From NCBI GenBank assembly GCA_020746835.1, contig JAGPNK010000022.1, forward strand, positions 62,001 through 126,000: a stretch of DNA of 64,000 nucleotides, given 5' to 3'. The notes beneath the pieces are model-generated. The model did no database searches and had not been told where the DNA came from. It saw nothing but the letters and a program-made list of their open reading frames with translations. Position 1 is the stretch's first letter; each line of letters opens with the position of its first letter. The DNA is from Stachybotrys elegans. Lineage: Eukaryota > Ascomycota > Sordariomycetes > Hypocreales > Stachybotryaceae. Positions 34,701 to 46,191 of the stretch are shown piece by piece. A program made the position numbers and the translations under genes.

Positions 34701-37700
34701 TGGCACATCTGCTCTGACTCTACCGAGAGCAATATCAACTAGAGGAATATATTGCGAGTGACAGAGTTTCAGAGTCAGATTGTGTTTCCCGCTGCTAGCT
34801 ATCTTGTTGCTGCGTTAGAAGCATCATTGATGGCTGCAAAGAACGAAGCAGTATCTTTCATTGAGCTGACCGACGTTTTGTTCATTAGGGCACTTATCTT
34901 TGAGATGACGGACAGTGAGGTTGACTCATAGACATCCAAAGAGAGGTGGAAGGCTGCGCGCCAACTTCAGTTCAACGCCGGCAACGGAAAAGGCGATGCT
35001 CTTCATACTTTTGCATCCGGAGCCGTCCATTTGTCATTGAAGCCTGGAATGTCTTTGCCTCTTCGCAGCAATTGATCCACAAACTTGACCAAGGTCGACA
35101 ACATCGAGTTCTATAACGCACTATCACGAACAGGCTACGGTTAGTTTTACACCCCATCAGTCGGGTTATTGAATTATGTTCCTGGAACTTGGCTAATTAT
35201 ACCGCTATGCAGGATACTCTGGGTAATTCGCTACTTTGACAGAGTTGGAGCGTAAATTAGGTGCTGCTACAGGCTTCATCTCGGATATTCACGAATCCAG
35301 TCTCGTCATTCATCCCGCAACTCTCGACACAGCTTTCCAAACCGTGTTTCTTGCGGCTTCTACGCCTAATGACGGAGGGTTAGATTCTATCTACGTCCCA
35401 TTCAGTCTACGCCACATGACAGTTGGCGTGGACCATGCTTGGAATCAAAGGCGCTTAGCCATCGACTCCTTCCAGATCATTCCATGACCGGGGATATTGA
35501 TATCGTTGACTCGATCTCGAACCAAGTTATTGTCCAAATCGAGAACTTGAGATGCGTACCACTTGTTGGTACCACAGGACGTGATGACAAGGCAAGTTCA
35601 CAGCTTCAGTCTGGGGACCATTGCAACCTAATGCCCAGTGCGTCACGTGGGATGCGGAGAGCAAATCCAATGACGTGCTTTGCGATTTGGAACGCGTTCC
35701 TGGTTCTACCTGAGAATGCTGGACAGCAATGTTTCTGAAGACCATCCTTCCCCCCAAAATGAGGTGTTTGCTGCCTTCTTTAAATTCGTTACAGACACAC
35801 GATCGACAATAGAAACAACCCATGGTGGCACGAGGGATGGGGTAACGGCACACTCGAGGGTATCTGCAACCAATATCCGAACATGGTAGACTTTGAGATG
35901 CTGTGCACATTGGGCGACAATATCGTTGCCATCGTCACCGGCCAGCTCATGGCAATTGAGCTGTGTTTGAAAGATGCCTTGTTAAGCCGATACTACCTGC
36001 ATGGTCTAGAAATGGCAAAGTAAACGACTTACTTGGCCCCTGTTGTTGCACAGATTGGATTTAGATATCCTCACCTTCAGGTGCTGGAGCCGCAACCCGG
36101 ACTATTTTGAGAGAGGCGGAAGAGTCTTTGTGTCGTACACTTTGACGGATATTTGGTCTGAATCCTTCGAGGCAACTAAATCATCTTTGCAAGCTTGTAC
36201 TGTCAAGATGGATTTCAAAGTCTTGGATATCAACAGCGACCCTATTAATCAGGGGTTTCACTCTTACGATCTAGTAGTTGCCTCGCTCGTACTCCATGCA
36301 ACAACTCTGTGCGCAAGACGTTGAGAAACATTCGTCAGTTGTTGAAGCCAGGGGGTTACCTTGTTGTTCTTGACTGCCTCTACGTTGGACACCTATATTT
36401 GGCTGTTTCCCTGACTGGTGGATAGGTTCCGGAGATGGTCGCCGGTTATCGCCTTGTCTGGATATATTCGACTGGGATCTTCTTCGCGGCTGTTGATTCT
36501 CAGGCTGTGACACAGCTACGCCCAAGACAGGTGATTTCGATAAGTCCATGGTTCTATTTGCCGCGCAGGCAGTGGACAATAGGTTGTCTTCTCGTGATTC
36601 GCTCTCAGTCACCTCGGACTTATGGTTAGGTCTCACTGACTTCCTCAAGCACGTGATTCTTATTGGGAGTGGGAGCGCCTCGCAACTCAATTGGAGGCAC
36701 GTCTGCAACAACGGCTCGGGAAGGTCCAAGCTGCTAGAAAACTCGAAGAAGTGACACTCCCAGCACTGGGCCCATCGACTATTGTCTTGATGGTAGAGTT
36801 AGACCGCCCGGTCACATGGCGCCAACTGAATGGAAATGCCTTCAGGGTCCTGCCTCTATTTTCTGGCTTACTTGTGGCCGCCATCCTGCCAAACCCCATG
36901 CCAATATTCTTGTCGGGGCGCTGCGAACGGCAAGAAACGAGACGCTCGATCTCAATGTGCAGTTTGTCGATGTTGAAGATTGCAAGAATCCAGATGCATC
37001 ACTTGTGGAAACACTTTTGGTGCGATTCCGAGCATCGACTTTATTGGAAAAGCAGCACAATGATATGGCGTTTTCACAAACAGAGAGAGAACTGGTAACA
37101 AGCAGAGAAGGCGAAGCAGTGGTGCAGATGGCTACCCTGCCGGACATGAACGATCGCTACAACTCATCCCGTCGCCCTATCTTCAAGCCCTTGAACGATG
37201 GACGCTTGTGTCTTTCCCGCACAAACGATGCATACGTTGTCCAAAGGGAATTCTATGCAAAGGCTGTTTCAGGAGAATGCAACAGAATCACGGATTCTCA
37301 CCAAGCTCCCGTGCTGGCTTCGGGATGCGGTCCCTTCATCCTGGCTCTCGGAAACCACGACAACTCGGAGCAATTCATCTCTCTTTCGTCTCGATGTATG
37401 TCCGTTGCTGTTGCTGAATATAGCATCATGCAACCCGTCACAGTGCCCGACGGTATGGAAGGGGAGTTTTTGGTCTTGGCAGGCCTTGTCTTGTTTGTTC
37501 TCGAGTCTCGACGGAGTTGAACGTGGTCAAGTCATTCTCGTGTTGGAAACACCTCCTGCTCTTGCTCAACGAGAAAGCGTCAGAACGTGGTTGCCGGGTC
37601 GAGCCGATCGGACGGCCCGCTTGATTTTGTCAAAATATATCCTCATGCACCAGATCGGGACTTGCGAGCGCTCAATGTTGCGTCGGCCAGCGTATTCTTT

Positions 37701-38350
37701 GACTGTTCCGTCGAGGGAAAAGGGAAGAGACTCGTTCAGAAATTGATGTCGGCTCTCCCAAGCTGGTGCAAACACGCCGTATCCCCGATCAACGAGCTCG
37801 AGACGTTATCAACAGCGACGGAACAAGGAAACATCTTCAACCAACGCATTTACCAAAGGTTCAAGGAACTGGTGGCTGACACGGTCATGTCATTCCCCAA
37901 ATTCCGTCCGATGATATAGGAAGCTATTGCGTCAGACACGATAACAAGACTGCCGAGCCTTACTACAGTCTATAGTGCACTGGCTTGGCAATTCCGAAAC
38001 ACTCTTGAAAGTAAAGCCGGTAGATTCGTCCATCCTCTTCTCGGCGGACAGGACATACTGGCTCGTCGGACTGGCGGGAAGTCTCGGCTTGTCTTTGAAT
38101 GGATGGTACAGCACGGTGCTCGCTACGTAGTGCTGTCTAGCCGCGCTCCTGCTGTTGATTCACGATGGTTAGAGATATCCAAACTTGGAGTGTCTATCTG
38201 GATTCGCACTTAGTAGGTCATCACCCCAAAATATATTACTTTGACTAGGTGATCTAGTGATGTAACCTCCTTGGAAGCCTTATTTAAGCTGCACAGTGAA
38301 ATATCCAAGGAGCTGCCCGCTAAGGATTCGCACAAGGAGCCAGTAAGTCC
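31756..38350 (+). pseudogene. highly reducing polyketide synthase (KS-AT-DH-cMeT-ER-like-KR), 3'-truncated pseudogene
   Basis: Domains survive in order but in all three frames. KS: EPIAIVGSAYRLPGDADSPS (31768); KRIPKDRFNADGFYHKSG; active-site loop DTVCSSSL with Cys codon at 32437; EAHSTGTPIG (~32888); FGGANAHPILESYSPP (~33253). AT: VFGQGAQWAAMGADIL (~33610); the GHSSGE motif is broken by a frameshift within a G run at ~33862; KVDKAYHSPHMA (~34160); AVEIGPHPLAL. DH: QIVFPAASYLVAALEASL (~34760), without a recognisable catalytic His; LVIHPATLDTAFQTVF (~35300). cMeT: DLVVASLVLHATT (~36270) and IRQLLKPGGYLVVLD (~36335). ER-like/linker: NDRYNSSRRPIFKP (~37150) and DCSVEGKGKRL (~37700). KR: MVQHGARYVVLSSRAP (~38102), then DVTSLEALFKLHSEISKEL (~38258). 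Everything after this (rest of KR, ACP, any NRPS module) is missing. Motif style also fits PKS-NRPS hybrids. Confidence 0.9.
31828..31988 (-). repeat. short retroposon-like repeat (copy i) in the PKS ketosynthase domain
   Basis: 161 bp in reverse orientation, ending gaacaggaaatcccac. Flanked by the 11-bp direct repeat attcgccctcg at 31817-31827 and 31989-31999. It separates the KS segments ...GDADSPS and LWELLVNPPDLSK, which are adjacent in the family. Confidence 0.85.
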
Positions 38351-38379
38351 GCACTGCCCACTTGACTGGTACTAAAATA

Positions 38380-39170
38380 GAATGCCAAGTGGTACATAAT
38401 GCTAGTATAAGTGATCTACTTCAGGCAGGTAGCAAAACCGAAAGTCAAGGGAAGCTTGAACTTGGATTAACTGTTTATAACTATAACTTGGACTTTTTTA
38501 TCTTCTTCTTATTAATTTTATTCATTATTAGCATACCATGCTAAGCTATATATACTTTAGCAAATATATTTATAAGTATTCTTATAGAATAAAGAAAGTA
38601 AAGAGGCTTTTTTACTACTATTATTAATATTAATAACTAGAAATAAATATAGCTAAGATAAAAATAATACTATAGTTTATAGACTTTTTAATTAGTAACT
38701 TTTACTAGCTATTTACTAAAGCCATTTATACTTTTTATTATAGCAATTTAATTAAAATTACTATTAGTATTAACTAGTATAAATAAAAGTATTTATAGTT
38801 AAAATAGGTTTTTAATTCTATTATAACTTACTTTATTTTAAAACCTTTAGAGTTATAAAGTAAGTATATAAATTTAAAGCTAAAATCCCTATTAAGTCCT
38901 AGCTATATAAAGTAGAAATACTTAAGAATTTATATAAAGTAATATAAAAAGCTTTATAAAAAGCTATTAATACTATTTTATAATTTAGCCTTACTATTAT
39001 AACTTTATTTAGTTTTAGTATTTATTTAAATAAACTTAATATTAACTTTATATTAATTTAAAATATTAAAGTTTAATTAATAAAAAACTTAAACTTTAAC
39101 TTTTTATTTTTAATTACTTAATAATATTATATATAAGTTTAGTATTTATAATAGTTAATAGTATTATTTC
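38380..39170. repeat. AT-saturated block, RIP-like
   Basis: About 0.8 kb made almost only of A and T with abundant TA dinucleotides and frequent stops in all frames, bounded sharply by normal sequence on both sides. This is the usual appearance of a transposon remnant after heavy repeat-induced point mutation. The original element cannot be recognised. It directly follows the point where the PKS ends. Confidence 0.75.
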
Positions 39171-40554
39171 AGACGGCATTACTTCCTTTGGAAATGGCGG
39201 CACCCACTTGCCTGTTTAGGAAATTCCTCTAATGGGTAATTCTCGGCTGCAAACCCCTCGCTGCTTTTTTGTCGCCCATAAATGGAACCGAGCCCCCATG
39301 TCCCTTGCTTTGTACCTCTAAGTTCTTTACGTACCTGTGGACTAGTGCCTGGCACCATGCATATTTATCCACCAGGACACGACAAGGTCCATCACACCTA
39401 CCCTCAGCCTCAACCATTCACACTCTTCGCCACATCGACATATGCCCTTCCAGTTCATACGACAAAGTTACCTTGGATTATCCTGCTAACCTCTTGGTGC
39501 GTTACATCCATTGCTACCCGTGATCCTTACTCACATTGGCAGCTTTCATGACTTCTCTTCTGGTGACCTTCAGAGGGAGAGGAATGAGCTGGTAAGGGAG
39601 CAGAGACAGCTTCCAACAAGACTGACTCCTCATTCTAGACCCTCGGCCCCATTTCCGACATACGCATCGACCAGGATGACGCCTTTCCAGGACTCTGATA
39701 TTTGACGATTTTATTCCCTCCAGGCATGAGGCCAAGCGGCCCCAACTAGTCCATTGAGACAAACATGGGGCTTGTGAAAGGGGCAATGCAGTAGATCGAG
39801 GCTTACGACGCCAGATCATGATTCCGTGCATTGTGCGAGGCCAAAAGGTCCCCGGCGACCCCGAAGGTGGGCGGATACACAGAAGACCCTCTAGCATCAA
39901 ACAGGCCCGGCATTATGACCGTGTAACTCAGGAGCTTCCCCGCTAAGATATCTCGGACAAGTGGCGATGAGAATGAGTCTTCCTTCTAGCGAACTTCTCA
40001 GCTATATCTTCACAAGGACGAAGGAGCTTGCTGGGGAAGGCATTCAGGACATTCACTCTCCCAAGTTACTTGGTGATACGAGGTGGCCAGAGCGGCCAAG
40101 CAATCACGGTGCTAGCCAAGGTGTATTCGGCCCGGCCTATTATGGAATGATCAGCCCACCATCATGATCCCTCGATTGAAGAAGCCCACTTGGCCACTGG
40201 AAGGCCTCGTCAGCTTTCCACCTGGAACGAATCCTGGTGGCTGGGGCTTCTTACTGTAGCCCCTGATCATTTCCGCAGGTTGTGAATCACAACTAGCGCC
40301 AGTTTGTGTGAAAAGGGTCAAACTGATTTACCAAATCGTCAGATGGGGATTGGGGGCATATAGGCTCTATTGCTATTTTTTGGCAGATTACAAGGTTGCA
40401 ACCATTGAGCGGGCCCCGAAAACACAGTATATCTTCCCTCACTCCCTTCACACTGCTTCGAGTTAGATGCTTATAAAATTCAGTGATCGGAAATATTCTC
40501 TCTGCATCAACAAGCTGCTGATACTCTCAGCCCTTTGGGCCTTCTCCCATCAAT
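39171..40554. other. no supported gene; promoter of the Myb-like gene at the right end
   Basis: Base composition returns abruptly to normal at 39171. Frames of 60-130 codons overlap on both strands, but none shows a domain. A TATA-like ttataaaatt lies at ~40472, about 80 bp before the ATG at 40555. Confidence 0.4.
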
Positions 40555-42391
40555 ATGGATTTAAAGTTCCAAATACACAATGTGGTCTCTATGCAAAAGC
40601 GTTGTCAAGAAAAGGAGGCAAAGCAAGAGCATAGGAACAATGCCCGACATGCCCAGGACAGATCCAGGGACCTTCAGCAGCAGCCTCATATTTCGCGAGA
40701 TACTTCCAAGCCATTACAAAGCCGCGAGGTCTTCCACGCTCGACAGGTTCCCAATATGAGCGCCAACTCAATATTCGGTCAGTTGCAATAGGTTTCTATA
40801 CTTCCGAAAATGATTCTGATGCCAAGTAGAAGCCAATGATTGCTACGAGATCAAGGCAGCCTCAAATGGTGGCAACGCCTACGATATCGATATGGTTTCC
40901 AATCCCATTGGAATGAACGCAAACAACACAGACCTGGATTCGCCAGTTTCCCTTTCCTGGCTCGAAGCTGCCTGCGATCAGGAGAGCTCAGTTTCATGGC
41001 CGCTTTTTTCCTACGAACAATACCCGACAGAAAATGAATCGAAAAAGATGGAGGGTGACCTAGAAACTAACTGGCTGTTGAATAAGGCACACGAAGGAAC
41101 AGAACCTGGCGTACTTCAGGCCCCTGGATTCAGGATATTAGGCGAACATACTGGGCTCGAGACATTCACAGCGTCGTTGAGCAATACTACGACGGAAGGT
41201 GTGTGAGAGAATCAACTTTCTATGCCAATTCAGAGACTGACAGCCGAAGTTATGGAAATGGATATACACACCACGGATCATGAAGATGCTGGAACTGCGC
41301 TGAAGCGGCCCGTGAAGGCCACCACGATGCACTCGCCTGACCTTCAGAGCCAAGAAGATAGCGCTGCGGCTTCAGTGGTCCTGTCTTCGGCCGAGTCAAC
41401 TTCATTCATGAAGAAGACATCTGAAGCCAAAGCTTGGATGTGTCCGCCACCGGATGAGGCACTATGTGGTGTCATTTCCGATCGCTCATTCCCTGCGTCC
41501 AGTGACCACTCTATTTCGGTTGAGCATACAACCTGGGATTTTCAGGCCGAGAGAAGAGGATCTGATGCAACTTCCATTGATCTTGGAGACCTCAAGGTTG
41601 GTCCGGCCAGCGATGAAGACAGAAGGGCCAACCCTGAGGGTCCCAAACGTCGCAAGGCTACCAATGCCATAGGACCAGTTGACAAGACTGTGGCTATGGA
41701 ACGATCTATTATTCCAGCGATAGACTCTCCGGAAACAAGAGATGTCATTCCCGAAACGCTGCTTCTCGACAACAATATGTCATCGAACCAAGCATGCACT
41801 AGCTGTGGTATCGATCGCGTACAATTATTACGGCTCTCACAGAACGTCTTGTCACTGGCTAATCTTTCGGACATTGACTCATTGGTAGCTTTGCTTGTGG
41901 ATGGCAGATCGATCTCCGAATGCGAGAGAAGAGAAATCGCACTGTACATTGCCCTTGGAGCCCTTCGCGATTACATCTTAGGGCCTCAGCAACCCATGCC
42001 CGAGACTCACTCCCAAGATCTTGGAGAGCCATCCGCTGCGAAAAAGAATCCCCAGGACGTTTTCCTTCAGCCAAGCAATGAGATGGAAATAGATGGCCAG
42101 TCAGAACCAAGCCTGCTTACACCATTATCCGATCTTGATGATTCTGGCGATGCTACCAGCGATACTAGCAGGAAGTCCTGCGATATCTATGGACGTGACC
42201 AGAATGATAACAGATCAATACAGGGCCCTCGAGCTCGCCCTTGGTCAAAGCTAGAGGAAAAGCGCCTTCGGGTGTACAAAATGGAGAACCTGTCGTGGAA
42301 AGAGATTGCAGAGAAGCTCAAACGAAGCGAGTCTGCTGTACTACAGCATTGGCGGATTATGCAGAGAGACAAGTACATTAGGCGGAGATAA
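40555..42391 (+). CDS. Myb/SANT-like DNA-binding protein, hypothetical (3 exons)
   Basis: Model: exons 40555-40777, 40830-41198 and 41244-42391, giving 579 residues with consistent phases. Intron 1 (52 nt, GTCAGT...AAGTAG, with CTGAT branch) is convincing; intron 2 (45 nt, GTGTGT...GACAG) is the only short intron that keeps frame and is less certain. Residues 1-~60 are charged and Gln-rich. The middle is long, acidic, Ser-rich and probably disordered (PLSDLDDSGDATSD). The last ~50 residues form a Myb/SANT-like helix-turn-helix: RPWSKLEEKRLRVYK, then LSWKEIAEKLKRSESAVLQH and W, close to the fungal R..W...E...L...K....SW..IA......RS..A...HW pattern. I infer a nuclear regulator. The C-terminal placement of the domain is common in fungal lineage-specific regulators. 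The gene starts 1.4 kb after the AT-rich island. Confidence 0.7.
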
Positions 42392-43479
42392 GAACCCTCG
42401 TCTCTTATCTCCTGGGTGAAGGATATAAACCTGGTTAGGGCTTGAAGTAAAGCACAATAGATCAAAGTGGTCTGCAGTATAGTAGTTTATACTGAATGGC
42501 ATTCTGCACTCTTAATCCCATTTCCTTTGGCATCTTTCGCAATAGCTACCTGTAGGTTATCTGACTAGAGCAGGTTTCGTAATAGTAGCGAGAGACAGAA
42601 TGTGCAATTTGCTGAGTTTGCAGATATACTATTTATATGCGAATTCTAAGCGCAATCAGCAGGAAACGAATCTAGCGTTTGAAATCTGGATTGGACGAAA
42701 TCCATCAACTGAGGCTGATTTAAACAGCCCAATCAGACAACTGCCGAATGCCAACCCCGTAACATCACGGTACGCCATCTTGACTGCATCAGCTGACAGT
42801 GGACCTACATAACTCCTTCCCTGCAGAACAGCAGCCTTGGATCCCAGCTCGACGCGCGGCATGGAGGCGCAGCATCAAGAGAATCCATTTACAAGCGGAG
42901 ACTTGGCTCAAATGCGAGAGTAGCGTGACCAAATGGTGTCTATGTGGACTGGACCGATGTACGGGATACGTAAAGGGGTGGAGCAGATGAACCTTCTCAT
43001 TGGTAACGCCATTCTTTCGGAAAGTGTTGTATTTACCCCTATAGATGTAATGAATTGATTTGGCTTATGGCATCCCTAATCCAGAGAATGGCCAGCATAT
43101 TAAAGACAATCTGTATGCTATTCTGGTAGCAAGCCTGGTAATAGATCTCTTGAGTTTGTTTCCAAAGTGTGATGTAACTCAAGTAAGGGAGGTAGGTATC
43201 GTGCTAGCATGTAAGAAGCAGAGCCCTCGTACAGTTCCACCAACTTCTTGCATCAATGCCCATGGTCGGATCCATAATTACGACGCATCCTAGTCATGTT
43301 CATGCAAGCTATTAGGGGCAAGATAGGGCATACAGCTAGGCTGCTTTATATTGGCCCACAGATAGCAAGTCCGCTAAATTGTCAGACCGGCTTGTTCACT
43401 TTCCCATTGCTCTTAGGTTGCCTCTATATAAAGAAGCTCTGATTCCCTTCTCCCTGAGAAATTCCAACCCAGGTCTACC
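42392..43479. other. no supported gene
   Basis: Only short overlapping frames without domains. The first 100 bp are presumably the 3' UTR of the Myb-like gene. Confidence 0.4.
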
Positions 43480-43736
43480 ACTTACCCTCGCACCATTCTT
43501 CTCCTCTACCAACCCCCATACATAATAAGCACTTCAAACTCCTTGGGTCTTTTATCCTCAATAAGCCAAGCTCCCTTGCCTTCCAACGTCCCCTACATTT
43601 CACTCGTCCCAAGAACCATGCCCTATCGCCATCCCCCCTCCCCTCCCCTCCCCTCTCTTCCCTACCCCCTCACACGGAGTCACATCTACACAACTCATCT
43701 TTCCATCCCGCACCATCTACGTTCTCTTCTACATTG
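43480..43736 (+). promoter_or_regulatory. pyrimidine-rich (CT) promoter/leader-like tract
   Basis: The plus strand is strongly C/T-rich with runs such as ccccctcccctcccctcccc (~43635), ending right before ATG at 43737. CT-rich tracts ahead of start codons are typical of highly transcribed filamentous-fungal genes. Confidence 0.5.
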
Positions 43737-44164
43737 ATGGAAGAGCAGCCTACCTATGTGAGTCAAGATATGTACCCTGGAAGATGCAGACATTGGCTTA
43801 CATCGAACAGAGATGAACTAACGGAAATCACTGCTTTGCCTCCCTTCTTAGGTGCAATGTTTCAGGCGCAATTATGTTATACAAAAACATACGATTGGGA
43901 TATTTCAACTTGGCTTAAAGCTCTATACAACGGGAAGCATTAAGACTGCATTGGGAGGAAGCTCCTCTTATACATAATGGACCCGCGATATCTCCTGGCG
44001 TTCGAAAATACAAGCAAGTTGAACAGAGATTCTCTGAGCAAGCTACCCTAGCCATACAGCAAGTTATCGCTGTTCGCCGAGGCTGGTTCGCACTGGTGAA
44101 GCGCCCGGACGGGGAGACAACAGGCGGGCAAGGGTATGAGCCTTATGACTGTCAAGACGGTTGA
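43737..44164 (+). CDS. candidate small spliced gene, unidentified
   Basis: After the CT-rich tract, the ATG at 43737 gives seven codons (MEEQPTY) and then a consensus donor GTGAGT (43758). A branch CTAAC (~43815) and an acceptor CTTCTTAG (~43850) follow. Downstream, one frame is open from 43919 to a stop at 44162-44164 and reads like coding sequence: REALRLHWEEAPLIHNG, RKYKQVEQRFSEQATLAIQQ and WFALVKRPDGETTG. I could not find a single splice pattern that joins all parts in frame, so the model is incomplete and may be a pseudogene. The protein is not recognised. Confidence 0.35.
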
Positions 44165-44183
44165 GCTTTAGCTGGACCCATCC

Positions 44184-44460
44184 CTACCCCGCCGTGCCCA
44201 CCAACAGGTCTCGCAGCTGAGCCTTCGCCTCATAGTGTCCCAGGGCCCTGGTAAGCTGGTGCCGGTCCCGGTTGGACATGGCTAGTCCTTGACCCGGTTA
44301 CCCGTCAGGGTCAATGCCAACGTCCTACATTAGATAGGACTTACGTCCACTGAGCTTAACAATTTCAGAGGCCTCCTCCACGTCCCGCAGTGTCAAGGCC
44401 TCCAGCCGAGCTGCCAATCCAGGCAGGCAGCAGGGGGGCTGGCAAATAAAGGGAACGCCT
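44184..44460 (-). pseudogene. GC-rich spliced gene fragment, unidentified
   Basis: The minus strand reads LAARLEALTLRDVEEASEIV then KLSG. An apparent 63-nt intron follows (44344-44282, donor GTAAGT, branch CCTGAC, acceptor CTAG). It continues PMSNRDRHQLTRALGHYEAK and AQLRDLLVGTAG before a stop at 44184-44186. No ATG precedes it, and it ends abruptly in AT-rich sequence at ~44470. The GC-rich composition is unlike its surroundings, suggesting a fragment of foreign or displaced sequence. Family unknown. Confidence 0.35.
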
Positions 44461-44469
44461 GCCGCTTAG

Positions 44470-46191
44470 CCAGTAATGTTTCATTTCTATTTCTCTAAGA
44501 GATATTACAACAAACTACATTAAATATTTTATTAAGAATTTAACTAACCCCAAAAATCAATAACTAGATAATATAAATGTAAGTTCAAAATATCCAAGCT
44601 ATATAAGAGAAATCTCAAACTCACGTCATAAAGATGTAGCATTACTTATATTACAAGGCAAACATATTGTCTACTAAGACTCAGAGAAACTATACTATTT
44701 CAGTTAAAGCCAGGATAATGGCCACAACCAGGTAAAACGCGTTTCTTGCAGAACACAAAGCACAATAGCAAGAGAATACTCTCTGATGTATTTAATCGAA
44801 GGGAAGCAGAACAACCCCTGATTCGATCAAACCCCTTACAAAGGCATGATTATTCAAGGAACCCAGGCTAATAAACAGCACAGCAATCGTGAGTTACTAG
44901 GACAAAGTTTTCTCTGTTAGCAGCCTGGAGCGGTGGGAGCCTTTCACCGCGTTGACAACTTTCTGTGGTTACAACCAATCGGGACACTCTATCCTAGCAT
45001 TACCAAGGTCTTTCATCCAGCATTTTTAAAGCATTCTAGCTGTCATTGAGAGGCTCTCCATCTGGGCTTCGTCCGTCCCGGACTGCATATCATTTTACAT
45101 TATTATAATTCGCTAGACTGGCATAAGCTGGACTTCTATGTTTAACTTCCCGTGCATCATTTAATATTCTACATCAGTAGGCAATCTGTATTTGGACTTA
45201 GACCAATTCATATATACATAATTTAAGTTCATTGCTAATTAATCAGGGTTAATAGCATTACAAAACACAGAGTGATTCCCAGAACCAAACGGAAGCAGCA
45301 CTAGAGTGCTGGCAAAAAATCTATCCAGTTGCCTAGCCACGTTCTATTAACTACTATAGTCCATAGGTATACCGTACAGGTACATAGATACACTTTGGAT
45401 ACTTTGCCATTGGCAAACGGTACATTGTGTCCTTTGTCTATGTGCACCAGTATACTACTTTGCTATACCGTATTCTACTGGATCTAGGCTCCACTATCTA
45501 GAATTGGATGCTGCAGAGCCTTAGCTATATTCATTAGAAAGAGCAGGTTTAAGGTTTAGCGCTTAAAATGGCTTCAGATCCTATCTGGGCTCGATTTCCC
45601 TGTGCCTTGCTAGCGCCTTTTACTAGATGGTGGAGCCATGGAAAATAAGTTTATTGGCAGCCAATTCTGGAGGTTATGTGGGTGGGACACAGAAATGGCT
45701 TACTTGCTGAGCCTTGACAAAAATTGATACCTAAGGTGTGCCTATGTACATGTACATGTATATTGAGGTCCAACAGTTAAGGTGATATTCATAAGCCAGG
45801 GTCACACAGTACCTGCGCTACAAGGGGCCAGAAATAGACCACTTGGAAGGAATTAAGTCTAAATTGGCAGAGAGTGAACATGGGGTCTACAGTAACATGC
45901 TCAAAAACTGATAAGCAGGGTAAGAATTGGAATCCCATCGCCTGCCTACCCATATAATAGAATGAGCTGAAAGCAGCTCCAATTCTACAGCCTAATCTTG
46001 CGCTATAGATAATTGCCAAGAGCATTGATTATAGTTACCAGTAGCTACTTGCAGTCTAGTTGGTCTTGGTTAGGAGGATCCAGATTGTGATGCTCGGCCG
46101 TCTATAAATGCCACTCTAACTACATGGTATATAAAGTAGCCCGTATGCCTACTTTTGGCAATAAGCCCTTTATACATTACCTACACTTACT
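44470..46191. other. AT-rich non-coding region
   Basis: About 1.7 kb of moderately AT-rich sequence with no domain-bearing frame. A short palindromic run tgtacatgtacatgta lies at ~45744. The right end is the promoter of the gene at 46192. Confidence 0.4.
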
